A DNA stretch of 64,000 nt from Alkaliphilus peptidifermentans DSM 18978 (GCF_900101495.1 NZ_FMUS01000015.1:1-64000), one strand, 5' to 3'. Numbered from the stretch's first letter, positions 1 through 9,402 are shown. Program-made: numbers and translations. Notes: a model not told the origin generated them from the letters alone.

Positions 1-1
1 A

Positions 2-229
2 GACTTAGCCGATAAGGCTAGAAGATTTATGAAAACTGAAAAAGGTAAGCGTTACTATAAACGCAGAAAAGAAACCGTGGAAAGAATCTTTGCTGACGCA
101 AAGGAATTGCACGGCCTTAGGTATGCCCACTATCGTGGACTCCATTTAGTTCAGATGCAGTGTTTAATGACTGCTACTGCACAAAATATCAAAAAAATAG
201 CCACTAAGCTATCAAAAGTCCAGGAATAA
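2..229 (+). CDS. IS transposase, C-terminal part (cut by window edge)
   Basis: The reading frame is open from base 2, so the ATG at 29 is internal and the gene starts before the window. The visible 75 residues are very basic and match the C-terminal end of DDE transposases of the IS1182/IS4-like type: a [18 protein letters not shown] segment carrying the likely catalytic Glu, then an HYRGL turn and an alpha-helical tail that ends at a TAA. In that family this stretch is the last part of the RNase-H-fold catalytic core. No terminal inverted repeat can be assigned because the left end is missing. It may be an intact element or a remnant. The family call is from motif memory. Confidence 0.75.
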   Translation, partial: DLADKARRFMKTEKGKRYYKRRKETVERIFADAKELHGLRYAHYRGLHLVQMQCLMTATAQNIKKIATKLSKVQE

Positions 230-298
230 TCTTGGGTTTTTGATAGTTTAGTAGCAGAAACAATTAAAAATTTCATTTAAATCAATTTACAAAGAATT

Positions 299-330
299 TA
301 ACCACCAGATTAGATAAAATCTGGTGGTTT
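299..330. terminator. Strong hairpin after the transposase
   Basis: A perfect inverted repeat (AACCACCAGAT / ATCTGGTGGTT, 8-base loop) lies 70 bp after the transposase stop. The run after the stem on the plus strand is short (TTTGT), so termination there is plausible but not certain. It could also be near the right end of the IS. Confidence 0.5.
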
Positions 331-370
331 GTAATCAACCTCAGGAAAGTAGAACTTTCCTATTAAATAA

Positions 371-414
371 AAAAACACAAAAACGGTTGTTATTGAAAAA
401 TAAGCAGCCGTTTT
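371..414 (-). terminator. Rho-independent terminator of the hypothetical gene pair
   Basis: Read on the minus strand, an AAAACGGCTG / CAACCGTTTT stem is followed by TGTGTTTTTTT. It sits 54 bp after the stop of the 129-residue hypothetical gene. A second short perfect hairpin (AGGAAAGT / ACTTTCCT, around 342-360) lies just beyond it. Confidence 0.7.
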
Positions 415-467
415 TATTCTTTTAATTAAATTCATATATAAAGCATTATAAAGACCTATTATTATAT

Positions 468-857
468 TTATGGTTTTAGAATATCATTCCATTTAGCTAG
501 CTCTACTTTGTCATTACTTACATCTTTAATATTAATAGAAGTCTTGAATTCATTAAGCTTCTCTCTAGCTATTCTTGCTGTTTTTAAGACATCCTTATTC
601 TTAGATGTTGATGTTCCTCTAATTAGCTCTATTAAAGCTGCATCATTGATTATTATTACTATCTCTTTATCCATATATATTTCTAATTCCTTCAATAACG
701 TTATTAAAGCATATAAATTTACTACCGCTGGTTTCTTATACTCCTTAAGTATAGATTTTTTGCTTACCAGTTCTCCATCATCATAGATACGATATCTAAT
801 CTCTATATCCTCACCCTCATAATATCCTGAAATTGCCACCAAATAGGCTGTAATCAT
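468..857 (-). CDS. Hypothetical protein, possible RNase-H-like fold
   Basis: A 129-residue soluble protein without a signal peptide or membrane segment. I do not recognise the family. The order of predicted elements (two strands around ITAYLVAISGYY and IEIRYRIYDDG, a helix NLYALITLLKELE, strand KEIVIIIND, helix, strand NIKDV, helix) resembles a ribonuclease-H-like fold, but no catalytic Asp/Glu set can be assigned, so this is only an inference. It starts 29 bp after the stop of the upstream 136-residue gene and is very likely co-transcribed with it. The pair ends at the hairpin around 371-414. Confidence 0.65.
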   Translation of the reverse strand: MITAYLVAISGYYEGEDIEIRYRIYDDGELVSKKSILKEYKKPAVVNLYALITLLKELEIYMDKEIVIIINDAALIELIRGTSTSKNKDVLKTARIAREKLNEFKTSINIKDVSNDKVELAKWNDILKP

Positions 858-886
858 TTCAAACCACTCCTTAATTTTCTTATCTA

Positions 887-1297
887 TTACTCTTTAGAAA
901 TTCTTCTATTAAAGGTAAATCTATACCCTGAGCTCTCATTTTCATTAATATAGTATCTATAAAATGTTCGAGTGCCACTTTTTCTATCCTTCATTACATT
1001 ATTTTTTCCTATTTTATCAAATAGTAAAGTTTTAAGGTCATCTTCCCCCGTTAAGATATACTGCAATTTCAAGCCATCGAATCCTCCTTTTATACCCTCC
1101 ATACATTTAATAGAGAAGAATTTAAGGTGGGCTTTAATAATAGTGTTGGTGGCATTATCAATAATCTCAATGGGTAATTCTTTATTCATGGTATACACCA
1201 AGGCTCTTAGAAAGGTTCCATAGTCAGTAGTGGATATTTTCGTAGAATCACAATATGCCAGCAAATTATCTAATTCTTCAGAAGTAATTATTCTCAT
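887..1297 (-). CDS. Hypothetical protein, first gene of a two-gene unit
   Basis: A 136-residue soluble protein that I do not recognise. It is predicted mostly alpha-helical, with an acidic N-terminus and a basic, aromatic C-terminal part (RTFYRYYINENE). There are only two cysteines and no clear catalytic motif. The start is preceded by GAAGGGATGTTAAA, a usable ribosome binding site. The 29-bp gap to the next gene suggests an operon. It sits between an IS remnant and a transporter, so it may belong to a transferred segment. Confidence 0.6.
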   Translation of the reverse strand: MRIITSEELDNLLAYCDSTKISTTDYGTFLRALVYTMNKELPIEIIDNATNTIIKAHLKFFSIKCMEGIKGGFDGLKLQYILTGEDDLKTLLFDKIGKNNVMKDRKSGTRTFYRYYINENESSGYRFTFNRRISKE

Positions 1298-1533
1298 TTT
1301 AACATCCCTTCTTTAATTTAACATTAGTACTATATTAAATATTATTAGCATTGTGTAGTTTTTCTTTTCATTGCATTTTTAGTATTAATTGGATTTTTCT
1401 TCTTTTTAATAATACACTAAATATAAAAATTTAGATACATTATGTTATTTATTATAATTCAATTGATTTTGTTTCCATAGATTTTATTCTAATTTGGTGA
1501 TAGAATCATGTATAGAATAAAGGAGTGGATTTC

Positions 1534-2577
1534 ATGACTTATATTAAAAGCATTACAGGAGGAACTCTACTTGCTGTAGCCCTTGCATTATTATCAATTT
1601 TTATAAGCAATCTAATGGCAAATCATATAATAGGTGCAGGGGTTTTTGCATTGCTTATCGGCATGTTATTGAATCCTGTGGTTTCCAAGTATGATATATT
1701 TGAAAATGGCTTAAGCTTTACATCGAAAAAGATTTTACGCTTTGCAATTATCCTTATGGGCTTTACCCTTAGCTTCTCACAGGTTATAGAGATTGGCAAA
1801 TTCTCCTTGATAGTTATGGTGTTTACACTTTTCACAGCATTTGCCGGTGGATACTTATTGGGAAGACTGCTTAAAATGGATTGGAAACTGTCAGGCCTAA
1901 TATCGGCAGGTACAGGTATATGTGGTGGTTCTGCTGTGGCGGCTATTGCGCCAGTTATTGATGCTAATGATGGTGATATTGCTTATGCAATTTCTGCAAC
2001 CATTATATTTGATATTATAATGGTTATCCTTTTTCCTTTAATGGGCACATACTTTGGTATGACCGATTTAGGATATGGACTTTGGGCAGGTACAGCCATT
2101 AATGATACATCATCTGTAGTTGCGGCAGGGTATGCATTTTCTGACGTGGCGGGTAATTTTTCTGTTATTGTTAAACTTACACGTACTTTTTCAATTGTTC
2201 CCGTTGTACTTGTGTTTTCCTATATAAATGCAAGTGTTAAAAGAAGATCCTATAATACTGTTTCTGAGGAAAATCAAGTAGAAAACCCTAATAGAAACAA
2301 TAAGGTGGACATAAAAAAGATTTTTCCTTGGTTTATTTTAATGTTTCTTGGTATGGTGGCAATTAAAAGCTCAGGTGTAATACCACAAACGGTAAGTGAC
2401 ACCATATCAAGTACTAGTAAATTCTTGATGGTAATGTCCCTAGGAGCCATAGGCCTTAAAACAAATTTCAGTAGTCTGTCAAAATCTGGGTTTACTCCTA
2501 TACTCCATGGCTTCGTTATTTCTTCATTGGTTGTTATGGTGTCATTTTTTGTTCAAGTGACCCTCGGGCAGGTTTAA
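1534..2577 (+). CDS. YeiH/UPF0324-family putative sulfate/anion exporter
   Basis: A 347-residue integral membrane protein with about ten hydrophobic segments. Family features visible are the early GVFALLIGMLLNP segment, GLISAGTGICGGSAVAAIAP, and GLWAGTAINDTSSVVAAGY, all characteristic of the YeiH (Cons_hypoth698) family, annotated as putative sulfate exporters. I chose the ATG at 1534 because AAGGAG lies 8 bases upstream; the in-frame GTG at 1525 overlaps that ribosome binding site. A charged loop around residues 235-260 (KRRSYNTVSEENQVEN...) separates the last three segments. It is a single-gene unit ending at a bidirectional terminator shared with purC. Substrate is not shown by the sequence. 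Confidence 0.88.
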   Translation: MTYIKSITGGTLLAVALALLSIFISNLMANHIIGAGVFALLIGMLLNPVVSKYDIFENGLSFTSKKILRFAIILMGFTLSFSQVIEIGKFSLIVMVFTLFTAFAGGYLLGRLLKMDWKLSGLISAGTGICGGSAVAAIAPVIDANDGDIAYAISATIIFDIIMVILFPLMGTYFGMTDLGYGLWAGTAINDTSSVVAAGYAFSDVAGNFSVIVKLTRTFSIVPVVLVFSYINASVKRRSYNTVSEENQVENPNRNNKVDIKKIFPWFILMFLGMVAIKSSGVIPQTVSDTISSTSKFLMVMSLGAIGLKTNFSSLSKSGFTPILHGFVISSLVVMVSFFVQVTLGQV

Positions 2578-2599
2578 CCTATCCATGAAAACAACAAAA

Positions 2600-2628
2600 A
2601 TTCCCTTAGTCCACCAATCTAAGGGAAT
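2600..2628. terminator. Bidirectional terminator between exporter and purC
   Basis: ATTCCCTTAG / CTAAGGGAAT stem between two convergent genes, with an A-rich left flank (ACAACAAAAA) and AACAATTTCTT on the right, so it can serve both strands. Confidence 0.75.
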
Positions 2629-2655
2629 AACAATTTCTTAACTACTTTCAAAATA

Positions 2656-3342
2656 CTACTCTCCTAAAACTAATCTCTCTAACTCCAAAGGTTCTATATA
2701 TCTTCCGTCAGAATAGGCTCGCATATTTCCTCCTGATATTTCATCAATTAGTATTATTTCTCCTGTCTTTTTATCTCGACCAAACTCAAATTTTATATCA
2801 TATAATTCTATTCCTTTATTAGAAAGCTCCGACTTTACAATATTTCCAATTTTCTTAGTAAGCTCTTTTAGTACTGAGTATTCTTCTTTAGAAAGGATTC
2901 TCAGCATATCTAATGCGTCTTCTGAAATAGGAGGATCTTGTCTTATATCATCCTTAAGGGTGATCTCCATAAATGCATCCAACGGTTGTCCTTCTACAAC
3001 GTATTTACCATAACGTCGAAGAAAGCTACCTACAGCTCTATAACGGCAGATAACCTCAAGTCCTTCTCCAAACACAGTAGCTGGTTTTACCTTCATAGTT
3101 GCTTTTTCAATGTTTGCATCGACATAATGGGTTGGTATATCCTTTTCATTAAGCCTTTCGAAAAAGAATTTTGTTAATCTAAGGCCAGCCTTACCTGCAC
3201 CTTCTATGGTTAGTCCAACTGTATTGGCACCTGGGTCAAATTTGCCGTCTTCTCCCGTTACATCATCTTTAAATTTTAGTAAATAGTTACCATCATCTAA
3301 TACATACACATTTTTCGTTTTACCCGTATAAATAAGTTCCAT
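2656..3342 (-). CDS. purC: Phosphoribosylaminoimidazole-succinocarboxamide synthase (SAICAR synthase)
   Basis: 228 residues, the normal length of monofunctional bacterial PurC. It catalyses the ATP-dependent joining of aspartate to CAIR in purine biosynthesis. Visible hallmarks are YTGKTKNVY at the N-terminus, LLKFKDDVTGEDG, the EVICRYRAVGSFLRRYG segment, and the C-terminal LIDEISGGNMRAY. The start follows AAAGGAGCTAATAGAA. The gene stands alone, away from any other pur gene, with its own terminator at 2600-2628. I saw no purine riboswitch in the 225-bp upstream spacer. Confidence 0.97.
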   Translation of the reverse strand: MELIYTGKTKNVYVLDDGNYLLKFKDDVTGEDGKFDPGANTVGLTIEGAGKAGLRLTKFFFERLNEKDIPTHYVDANIEKATMKVKPATVFGEGLEVICRYRAVGSFLRRYGKYVVEGQPLDAFMEITLKDDIRQDPPISEDALDMLRILSKEEYSVLKELTKKIGNIVKSELSNKGIELYDIKFEFGRDKKTGEIILIDEISGGNMRAYSDGRYIEPLELERLVLGE

Positions 3343-3540
3343 TTCTATTAGCTCCTTTTTGATTATTTTTTATCTCTATTTACAATAATATTAATTATAC
3401 ACTATTTTTTTGTTTTTACATATATTTTTAAATATTTTTATGATAATGTTTGTGCTAAAGCTATTTTTATGCCAACTTAGTTAATTTTAATTCGTATTTT
3501 GTTGTAATGAATTACAATTGAGTACCTCTTGAATAATAAT

Positions 3541-3567
3541 AGGACGTGATACATTCATCACGTCCCT
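3541..3567. terminator. Hairpin after the UPF0316 gene
   Basis: GGACGTGAT / ATCACGTCC stem just after the UPF0316 stop. The T-run is better on the plus strand (CTTTTTATATT) than on the minus strand (TATTATTATTC), so it may work in both directions. Confidence 0.6.
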
Positions 3568-3569
3568 TT

Positions 3570-4109
3570 TTATATTGCTTTTACATTTGTAACAGAAATT
3601 TTCCCTTCTACCTTATTCAAGTTTTTTATCTTTAAAGTAGGATCTGTTACACCACATTCCTCCATAATACCTTCAAGTATTTTGAATTCTTTTCTTCTAA
3701 TAACAACCTCTATCTTGTATCTTCTATGTCCATGGCTTCCTCTTGCTAAAAAGTTGTTAACTGTATATCCTTCTTCTCTAAGTTTTTCTGCTATTTGTAT
3801 CATCTTATCTTTATTATTTAAGAATACATCTACTTCTAAAATACCTAGGGCCAGCTTATCTTCGATTCTATTACCGATGAAAACTCCTAGGGTTTTTCCT
3901 AGAGCATATGCAACTGCAAAATGAACTCCTTCTGAATTAGCAACCTTTCCAACAACTGCGGCAAAAATTATTGCATCTGCAAATACTAAAAAATACACTG
4001 GATTCATAATCTTCTTTGCCAGCAATATACTCTTTAATGTTGCCAAAATATTGGTCAGTGCTGTTATTAAAAATAAACCCATAAGCGTCAATAATATATG
4101 TTGTGTCAT
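3570..4109 (-). CDS. UPF0316 membrane protein (DUF5698 + DUF2179)
   Basis: A 179-residue protein with three N-terminal hydrophobic segments (residues about 5-85, the DUF5698 part, including the AYALGKTLGVFIGNRIED motif), followed by a soluble C-terminal DUF2179 domain (LGILEVDVFLNN..., then RYKIEVVIRRKE). This is the YebE/UPF0316 architecture; the C-terminal domain resembles small sensory domains, but function is unknown. I chose the ATG at 4109, with GGAGG 7 bases upstream; the TTG at 4112 is directly adjacent. A minus-strand terminator-like hairpin 80 bp upstream (4191-4224) may make this gene attenuated. Confidence 0.85.
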   Translation of the reverse strand: MTQHILLTLMGLFLITALTNILATLKSILLAKKIMNPVYFLVFADAIIFAAVVGKVANSEGVHFAVAYALGKTLGVFIGNRIEDKLALGILEVDVFLNNKDKMIQIAEKLREEGYTVNNFLARGSHGHRRYKIEVVIRRKEFKILEGIMEECGVTDPTLKIKNLNKVEGKISVTNVKAI

Positions 4110-4190
4110 CAAGACACCTCCCTTTCAATTACATTTATTCTTCAATTAATGAATATGTTTTGTTAGTATAGTTTCTCTGTAGGTAAGTAT

Positions 4191-4224
4191 AGCAACAAAA
4201 AAACTAACATTATATAAATGTTAG
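4191..4224 (-). terminator. Upstream terminator-like hairpin (possible attenuator or sRNA end)
   Basis: On the minus strand a GCTAACAT / ATGTTAGT stem with a TTATATA loop is followed directly by TTTTTTTGTTG. No gene ends here on that strand; the nearest minus-strand gene begins 80 bp downstream (UPF0316). It may therefore end a short RNA or act as an attenuator. Confidence 0.5.
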
Positions 4225-4729
4225 CATCGAGTTTCCACAACCAAATAATTAATTCCAAATATTTCAAAGTATACATCACTAATATTACAAGGAAATATCA
4301 GTCATTATACTTTAATGAACTAAGAATTAATACAATTATTTATTTTTAATAATTCATATATTGAAAATCAAGAATAGAATAAATATACTTTCATTAGAAA
4401 TAGAAACATCTCTAATACGCACTAAGGAAGGCATCTAGGTTCTAATAAACCTTAGAGTCAAATAAAAGCATCTTCATATTAATATTGAAACCAATGATAA
4501 AATTATTGCAAAATATATAACCAATAAACTAACTTTTTTATTATATCATACATTGTAAATATTTACAAATGATATTTTCAAGTCTCTAAGTCAAAGCTAT
4601 TATTTCGAAAATTGAACATAATATAAAGACACCCTTTTTCAGTTTTACTTTCTTAAGTTTTTAAATATATATTTATTGTGTATAATATAATTATCAATTT
4701 CAAAATATTAAGAAACTAGGGGGGTAACT
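4225..4729. other. Gene-free AT-rich interval
   Basis: No open frame with a ribosome binding site on either strand. It contains a weak inverted repeat ACTAAGG / CCTTAGAGT around 4431-4458 and a plus-strand TATAAT at 4681-4686 that may be the -10 box of the dehydrogenase gene. A minus-strand TATAAT near 4306-4311 could start a short transcript ending at the 4191-4224 hairpin. Confidence 0.4.
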
Positions 4730-5686
4730 ATGGAAAGAACAGTTTTTCTAAATTCATCAAAGTTAGACTTCGACAACCAACTGGACTTTTTACCATTAAA
4801 AGAAATTTGTACTTTCACTAAATATGATGATAGTAGCCATAAAGAAATTTTAGAAAGAGTGAAAAACCAAAATATTATTATTACCAAGGAACTACCACTC
4901 ACTAAAGATTTAATTGAGCAATTTCCGCCTTCCGTTAAGCTCATTTGTGAGGCTGGTACTGGGTATAATAATATCGATATTGAAGCAGCAGCAAATAAAA
5001 GGATTACCGTCTGCAATGTGCCAAGCTATAGCACAGAGGCTGTGGCACAGTTGACAATTACGTTTATACTAAATTTAAGTTCCACTATGATTCTACAGCA
5101 AAACATGATAAAGCAGAATAACTTCTGTAATTTTACCGATCGACTACAAGTACCCCATTTTGAGGTGAATAACAAAACCCTTGGAGTTATTGGTACAGGT
5201 TCTATAGGCCAACAAGTAATAAAAATCGCACGTGTATTAGGGATGAATATTTTAGCATATAATCGAACTCGTAAAAAATATGATGACCCAAATATAAAAT
5301 CTGTTTCTCTAGATGAATTGTTAATAGAAAGTGACTTTATTTCAATCCACTGTCCATTAACGCCTAATACAAAACATCTTATTGATCAAAATAAGCTGCA
5401 GCTTATGAAACCAACAGCTTTTATTATTAACACTTCCAGAGGTCCAATAATTAAAGAGACTGATTTGATTGAAGCCCTACAAAGAGGTACAATCGCTGGG
5501 GCTGCTCTTGATGTTCAAGATCCTGAACCTCCAGAATTGAACAACCCATTGTTTACAATGGATAATGTTATTCTCACACCTCATATAGGGTGGAAATGCT
5601 TTGAGTCGAGGCAAAGGCTTATACATCTTTTAGCAAAAAATATATCATCCTATATTAATGGAAATCCGATAAATGTTGTAGGTTAG
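4730..5686 (+). CDS. D-isomer-specific 2-hydroxyacid dehydrogenase
   Basis: 318 residues, normal for the family. The Rossmann fingerprint GVIGTGSIGQ sits near residue 150. Catalytic residues are visible: Arg in INTSRGPIIKE, Glu in the DVQDPEPPE segment, and His in TPHIGW near the C-terminus. The family reduces 2-oxoacids with NAD(P)H or runs the reverse; closest in style to glycerate/hydroxypyruvate reductases, but substrate cannot be fixed. The start follows AGGGGGGTAACT. It is a single gene ending at a bidirectional terminator shared with hcp. The stop codon is TAG, one of several genes here using it normally. Confidence 0.92.
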   Translation: MERTVFLNSSKLDFDNQLDFLPLKEICTFTKYDDSSHKEILERVKNQNIIITKELPLTKDLIEQFPPSVKLICEAGTGYNNIDIEAAANKRITVCNVPSYSTEAVAQLTITFILNLSSTMILQQNMIKQNNFCNFTDRLQVPHFEVNNKTLGVIGTGSIGQQVIKIARVLGMNILAYNRTRKKYDDPNIKSVSLDELLIESDFISIHCPLTPNTKHLIDQNKLQLMKPTAFIINTSRGPIIKETDLIEALQRGTIAGAALDVQDPEPPELNNPLFTMDNVILTPHIGWKCFESRQRLIHLLAKNISSYINGNPINVVG

Positions 5687-5718
5687 TAGATTGATGTTAA
5701 AATGGAGTAAAATAGAAA

Positions 5719-5742
5719 AGAGGATCTAAATCTAGATCCTCT
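5719..5742. terminator. Bidirectional terminator between dehydrogenase and hcp
   Basis: Perfect AGAGGATCTA / TAGATCCTCT stem with a 4-base loop between two convergent genes. Confidence 0.75.
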
Positions 5743-5759
5743 ATCTATATGATATTTAG

Positions 5760-7406
5760 TTATTTCATAAGGGAGTTATTCAAATCTTCATCTACATTAC
5801 CAATAGGTTTAATATTAAAATTATCCACTAAGTATTTTAATACATTGGGAGATATAAAGGCTGGTAGACTTGGACCTAAGTACATTCCTTTAATACCAAG
5901 AGACAATAATGCTAGCAAATCAGCAACTGCCTTTTGCTCATACCATGAAAGCACTATGGTGAGTGGCAATGAATTCACATCCGTTTCAAAGGCATCTGCT
6001 AGGGCTGTGGCGATTCTAACTGCTGAATACGCATCATTACATTGCCCAACATCTAATAGCCTTGGTAATCCAGCTACTGTTCCAAAATCCAGTTTATTGA
6101 ATCTATATTTACCACATGCTAAAGTAAGAATTGCACAATCTTGTGGTACCTTTTCTGCAAATTCTGTATAATAATTTCTTCCTGGTTTTGCTCCATCACA
6201 ACCTCCTATTAGGAAAAAATGCCTTAACTTCCCTTCTTTAACCGCATTTACTATGGTTTCTGCATGGGTTAAGGTGGCATGATGGCCAAAACCTACTAAA
6301 ATTTCCTTATCCGCTTGATCTTCTTTAAAACCACCTAAATCTAAAGCCTTATTTATGATTTCACTAAAATCCTTTGTACCATCTGCTTTTTCTTCTATGT
6401 TCTTAACACCATCCCAACCTACAACGTTAGTACTATATATTCTGTCCTTATAGCTTTCCCTTGGTTTCATAAAACAGTTAGTAGTCATCAATATACATCC
6501 TGGTATATTATCGAATTCCTTCTGTTGATTTTGCCAAGCAGAACCGAAGTTACCTATTAAATGCTTATATGCTTTAAGGGACGGATACCCGTGTGCCGGT
6601 AGCATTTCGCCGTGAGTATAAATATTAATTCCTTTACCTTCCGTCTGTTGAAGCAACATTTCTAAATCCCTTAAATCATGTCCTGATATAATGATAAATG
6701 GTCCCTTTTTTATATTTACATTTACTTTATGAGGTGACGGATTATTGTATGTAGTAGTATTAGCTTCATCCAATACCCTCATGACTTCTACACTCATTTC
6801 CCCTGTTTTCATGGTCATACCTATCATATCTTCAACAGTTAAATTATCATCGGTGGTGGCCGCTAAACCTAGAAAGTAATAATGATCTACTTGGTCACTA
6901 TGATATTTGATAAATCTTGCTTGATGTCCATATGCACTGATTCCCTTTAATCCAAATAGTATTGTGGATCTTAAAGAACGAATATCCTCATCAATGTCTT
7001 GGTCATACATAATTCCAGCTCTTACTGAGTCCTTTAACATCTCTTCTTTAGTATTACTAAGGTTATAGGTTGCTGCATCTGGATATTTCCCTTCAGGTGC
7101 TTTATCTCTTAATTTTTCTTTTATCCTTTGTGATTCCCTTAAAAGTTTTACATGAACCTCCACCTCAAAATTAACATTAGTTAATGTTGTAAATAATGAA
7201 TTCTCAACAAATTTGACGATATCCTTATCAATTAGCTCTCCTTGTTCAATAAGAGGTTTTGCATAGCAGGATATTCCTTTCAACTGGAATAGCAGCAAAT
7301 CTTGTAAATTTGCAACTTCTGGAATTTTTCCGCAGACCCCACTTCTAGTACATCCTTTTCCACCCATAGTTTGTTCACATTGGTAGCAAAACATTGCATT
7401 TTCCAT
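5760..7406 (-). CDS. hcp: Hybrid-cluster protein (hydroxylamine / NO reductase)
   Basis: 548 residues. The N-terminal cysteines are C7-x2-C10-x8-C19-x5-C25, the [4Fe-4S] motif of hybrid-cluster proteins from strict anaerobes. The C-terminal half has the hybrid-cluster ligands: the GHDLRDLE segment, the ILMTTNCFMKP Cys, the FLIGGCDGAKPGR Cys, and the LTLACGKYRFN Cys. Known activity is reduction of hydroxylamine and, in enteric bacteria, NO reduction with S-nitrosylation; the role is nitrosative or redox stress. No Hcr reductase gene is adjacent. An inverted repeat (TATAATC-N9-GATTATA) lies about 75-95 bp upstream and may be an operator. Confidence 0.97.
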   Translation of the reverse strand: MENAMFCYQCEQTMGGKGCTRSGVCGKIPEVANLQDLLLFQLKGISCYAKPLIEQGELIDKDIVKFVENSLFTTLTNVNFEVEVHVKLLRESQRIKEKLRDKAPEGKYPDAATYNLSNTKEEMLKDSVRAGIMYDQDIDEDIRSLRSTILFGLKGISAYGHQARFIKYHSDQVDHYYFLGLAATTDDNLTVEDMIGMTMKTGEMSVEVMRVLDEANTTTYNNPSPHKVNVNIKKGPFIIISGHDLRDLEMLLQQTEGKGINIYTHGEMLPAHGYPSLKAYKHLIGNFGSAWQNQQKEFDNIPGCILMTTNCFMKPRESYKDRIYSTNVVGWDGVKNIEEKADGTKDFSEIINKALDLGGFKEDQADKEILVGFGHHATLTHAETIVNAVKEGKLRHFFLIGGCDGAKPGRNYYTEFAEKVPQDCAILTLACGKYRFNKLDFGTVAGLPRLLDVGQCNDAYSAVRIATALADAFETDVNSLPLTIVLSWYEQKAVADLLALLSLGIKGMYLGPSLPAFISPNVLKYLVDNFNIKPIGNVDEDLNNSLMK

Positions 7407-7479
7407 ATTTAGCTCTCCCTTATAAAATATTTTTCTTCTAAAGACCTATATAATATGTTTAATACCACTTCTCTCCATA

Positions 7480-7502
7480 TATAATCATTTCACGAGATTA
7501 TA
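7480..7502 (-). promoter_or_regulatory. Inverted repeat upstream of hcp, possible operator
   Basis: TATAATC-N9-GATTATA, perfect over 7-bp arms, 75-95 bp upstream of the hcp start. hcp is usually under NO- or redox-responsive Crp/Fnr-type control, and spaced palindromes are typical of such sites. AT-rich composition makes chance possible. Confidence 0.35.
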
Positions 7503-7521
7503 ATTAACTGAGTTTAAAGAG

Positions 7522-7563
7522 AGTTAAAAAAAGAGGTTATTGACAACAATAATGTCAATAACC
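7522..7563 (-). terminator. Terminator of the chemoreceptor gene
   Basis: GGTTATTGACA / TGTCAATAACC stem (7535-7563), followed on the minus strand by TCTTTTTTTAACTC. It lies 55 bp after the stop of the chemoreceptor gene. Confidence 0.85.
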
Positions 7564-7617
7564 CTGTTAATAATATACCTTAATGCACAATATTTCTATA
7601 TTAATAACTTTAAAAGA

Positions 7618-9360
7618 CTATTTAAGCTTTAGTTCACTTAGACTTGCATTTAGCTCATTGGATTTTGCCTCCATAAGAACTACCAACTGGGATAAGTCAT
7701 TTATGGTTTTTGCCTCGTTATCTATACTTGTTGCAATCACTTCTACAGATGCAGAGTTTTCTTCTGAGGCTAGCTCCAAGCTTTCCATACCGTCTGAAAT
7801 TATCGCAGTACTTGATGTTATTTCCTGTGTAGATGCAGATACTTCCTCCACCATAGATGAAACCTGCTGTATTGAAGCTGTTATGCTCTCAAATCGCCTC
7901 ATTACATCCTCTACTTGTAGATCACTAGCTTCTTTTTCCAGTGTCAAGTCTTTCATAGATTTAGAGGCATTTTTAATTCCTCCCCGTATTTCTCCTAAAA
8001 GCTTAGATATTTCCCCTGCTGATTTAGAGGATTCCTCTGCTAGTGTTCTTACTTCATCTGCCACCACAACAAATCCTCTTCCATGCTCTCCTGCTCTGGC
8101 AGCCTCTATTGAAGCATTAAGTGCCAAAAGATTTGTTTGTCTAGCAATTGCAGTAATGGCATCCACAATACTATTAATTTCATTTGAGTGTTGATCTAGT
8201 TTCATCATTAATTCAGTGGTATCCTTAACAGCCCTACCTACATTTTCAATTTGATTTTTCATATTTTTAATAGATTCATTACCTTTAATTGCATTTGTCT
8301 GGGTATGTGAGGCTTCAATAGTTACCTGCTGCGAATACTCCGCTATTTCGTTAATAGCTTGATGCATTCCTCCAATTGATCCTGTCATTTTAGACATTTC
8401 ATCAGTTTGTCCTATAATTCTATCCGTTACATTGTTTACTGTAGAATTCACTTCTTTAAAGGATAGATTAACCTGTTCAAATGAGCGTGAGAAGTGTTTA
8501 CTATTATTTAGTAGGTGTTTCGAGTTTTCATCCACCTTCAACAGAAGGTTTTGTATTGTATCCAGCATTTGATTGGTGCACATTGCCAATTCACCAATTT
8601 CATTGTTTTCTTCAATATCTATTCGTTTAGTAAGGTCTCCCTTTAATTCAGTCATTTCCTTCATTTTTAATACAAGCCTCTCTATTGAGCGACTTTGTTT
8701 CATAGTCATAAAACGAACTATCCACCATATAATAAATAGGCTTATTACCATTATAACTACTAAAACACCCAATAAAATCATTTGTAATCTTATAAGTACA
8801 TCTGCATTTACATCTATCCCTAAAATAGCAACCACTTCATCATTTTGAACTATGGGTATATATGCTGCGACATATGCTTCTTGCGAGATAAAATCCTGCT
8901 CTATTTTCGTTATATGTACCTTCATAGTATCATATACCAGATCCCTTTCTATATTATCATAGGGAAAAGCTTCACCTAGCTTTGGTTGATCTTGTTTAGA
9001 TGCATCTGCAACATAAATCCAGTTGTTGCTACTATTCTTTGCAAAAATATATATATTGGGCAGTATATCTTCTGTTCTTTCAATTATACCCTGTAGAGTA
9101 TTTGTCATACTATTGTAGTCTATCTTGCTTATGTCATTGTTATCAATAAGCTCTTTGATATCATATTGAGATAGCTCCCTTGCAGCCATTTTACCCATCC
9201 CATCCAGCGAAAGGGTCAACATCTGATGTGCAGCCATATTAACCGTCTTATAAATAAAGAAACCAAATCCTAAAAACAGAACTGTAATAAGGGCCATTAT
9301 ATTTCTTGACCATTGCTTACGTAGCGTTGTTTTTTTCTTGCTTTTCATTAAAAGATTCAT
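7618..9360 (-). CDS. Methyl-accepting chemotaxis protein
   Basis: 580 residues. A first membrane segment ([15 protein letters not shown]), an extracytoplasmic Cache-like sensor region (about residues 40-185, including the [11 protein letters not shown] end strand), a second membrane segment ([19 protein letters not shown]), a HAMP domain, and the long coiled-coil signalling domain whose hairpin is [20 protein letters not shown] followed by [20 protein letters not shown]. It would relay ligand binding to CheA. I chose the ATG at 9360 with AGGGGGGG just upstream; an in-frame TTG at 9381 lies before that site. No che genes are nearby, so it is an orphan receptor with unknown ligand. Confidence 0.93.
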   Translation of the reverse strand: MNLLMKSKKKTTLRKQWSRNIMALITVLFLGFGFFIYKTVNMAAHQMLTLSLDGMGKMAARELSQYDIKELIDNNDISKIDYNSMTNTLQGIIERTEDILPNIYIFAKNSSNNWIYVADASKQDQPKLGEAFPYDNIERDLVYDTMKVHITKIEQDFISQEAYVAAYIPIVQNDEVVAILGIDVNADVLIRLQMILLGVLVVIMVISLFIIWWIVRFMTMKQSRSIERLVLKMKEMTELKGDLTKRIDIEENNEIGELAMCTNQMLDTIQNLLLKVDENSKHLLNNSKHFSRSFEQVNLSFKEVNSTVNNVTDRIIGQTDEMSKMTGSIGGMHQAINEIAEYSQQVTIEASHTQTNAIKGNESIKNMKNQIENVGRAVKDTTELMMKLDQHSNEINSIVDAITAIARQTNLLALNASIEAARAGEHGRGFVVVADEVRTLAEESSKSAGEISKLLGEIRGGIKNASKSMKDLTLEKEASDLQVEDVMRRFESITASIQQVSSMVEEVSASTQEITSSTAIISDGMESLELASEENSASVEVIATSIDNEAKTINDLSQLVVLMEAKSNELNASLSELKLK

Positions 9361-9402
9361 AAGTTCCCCCCCTAGTAGCACTCAAATACTATTGAATAAT
9401 TT

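Noticed and set aside
2938-3177. Plus-strand reading frames opposite purC, hcp, the chemoreceptor, the activase and other genes
   Set aside because: They lie antisense to well-recognised genes, lack ribosome binding sites and encode no recognisable protein.
3343-3569. Purine riboswitch upstream of purC
   Set aside because: No conserved three-way-junction purine aptamer sequence could be found in the spacer.
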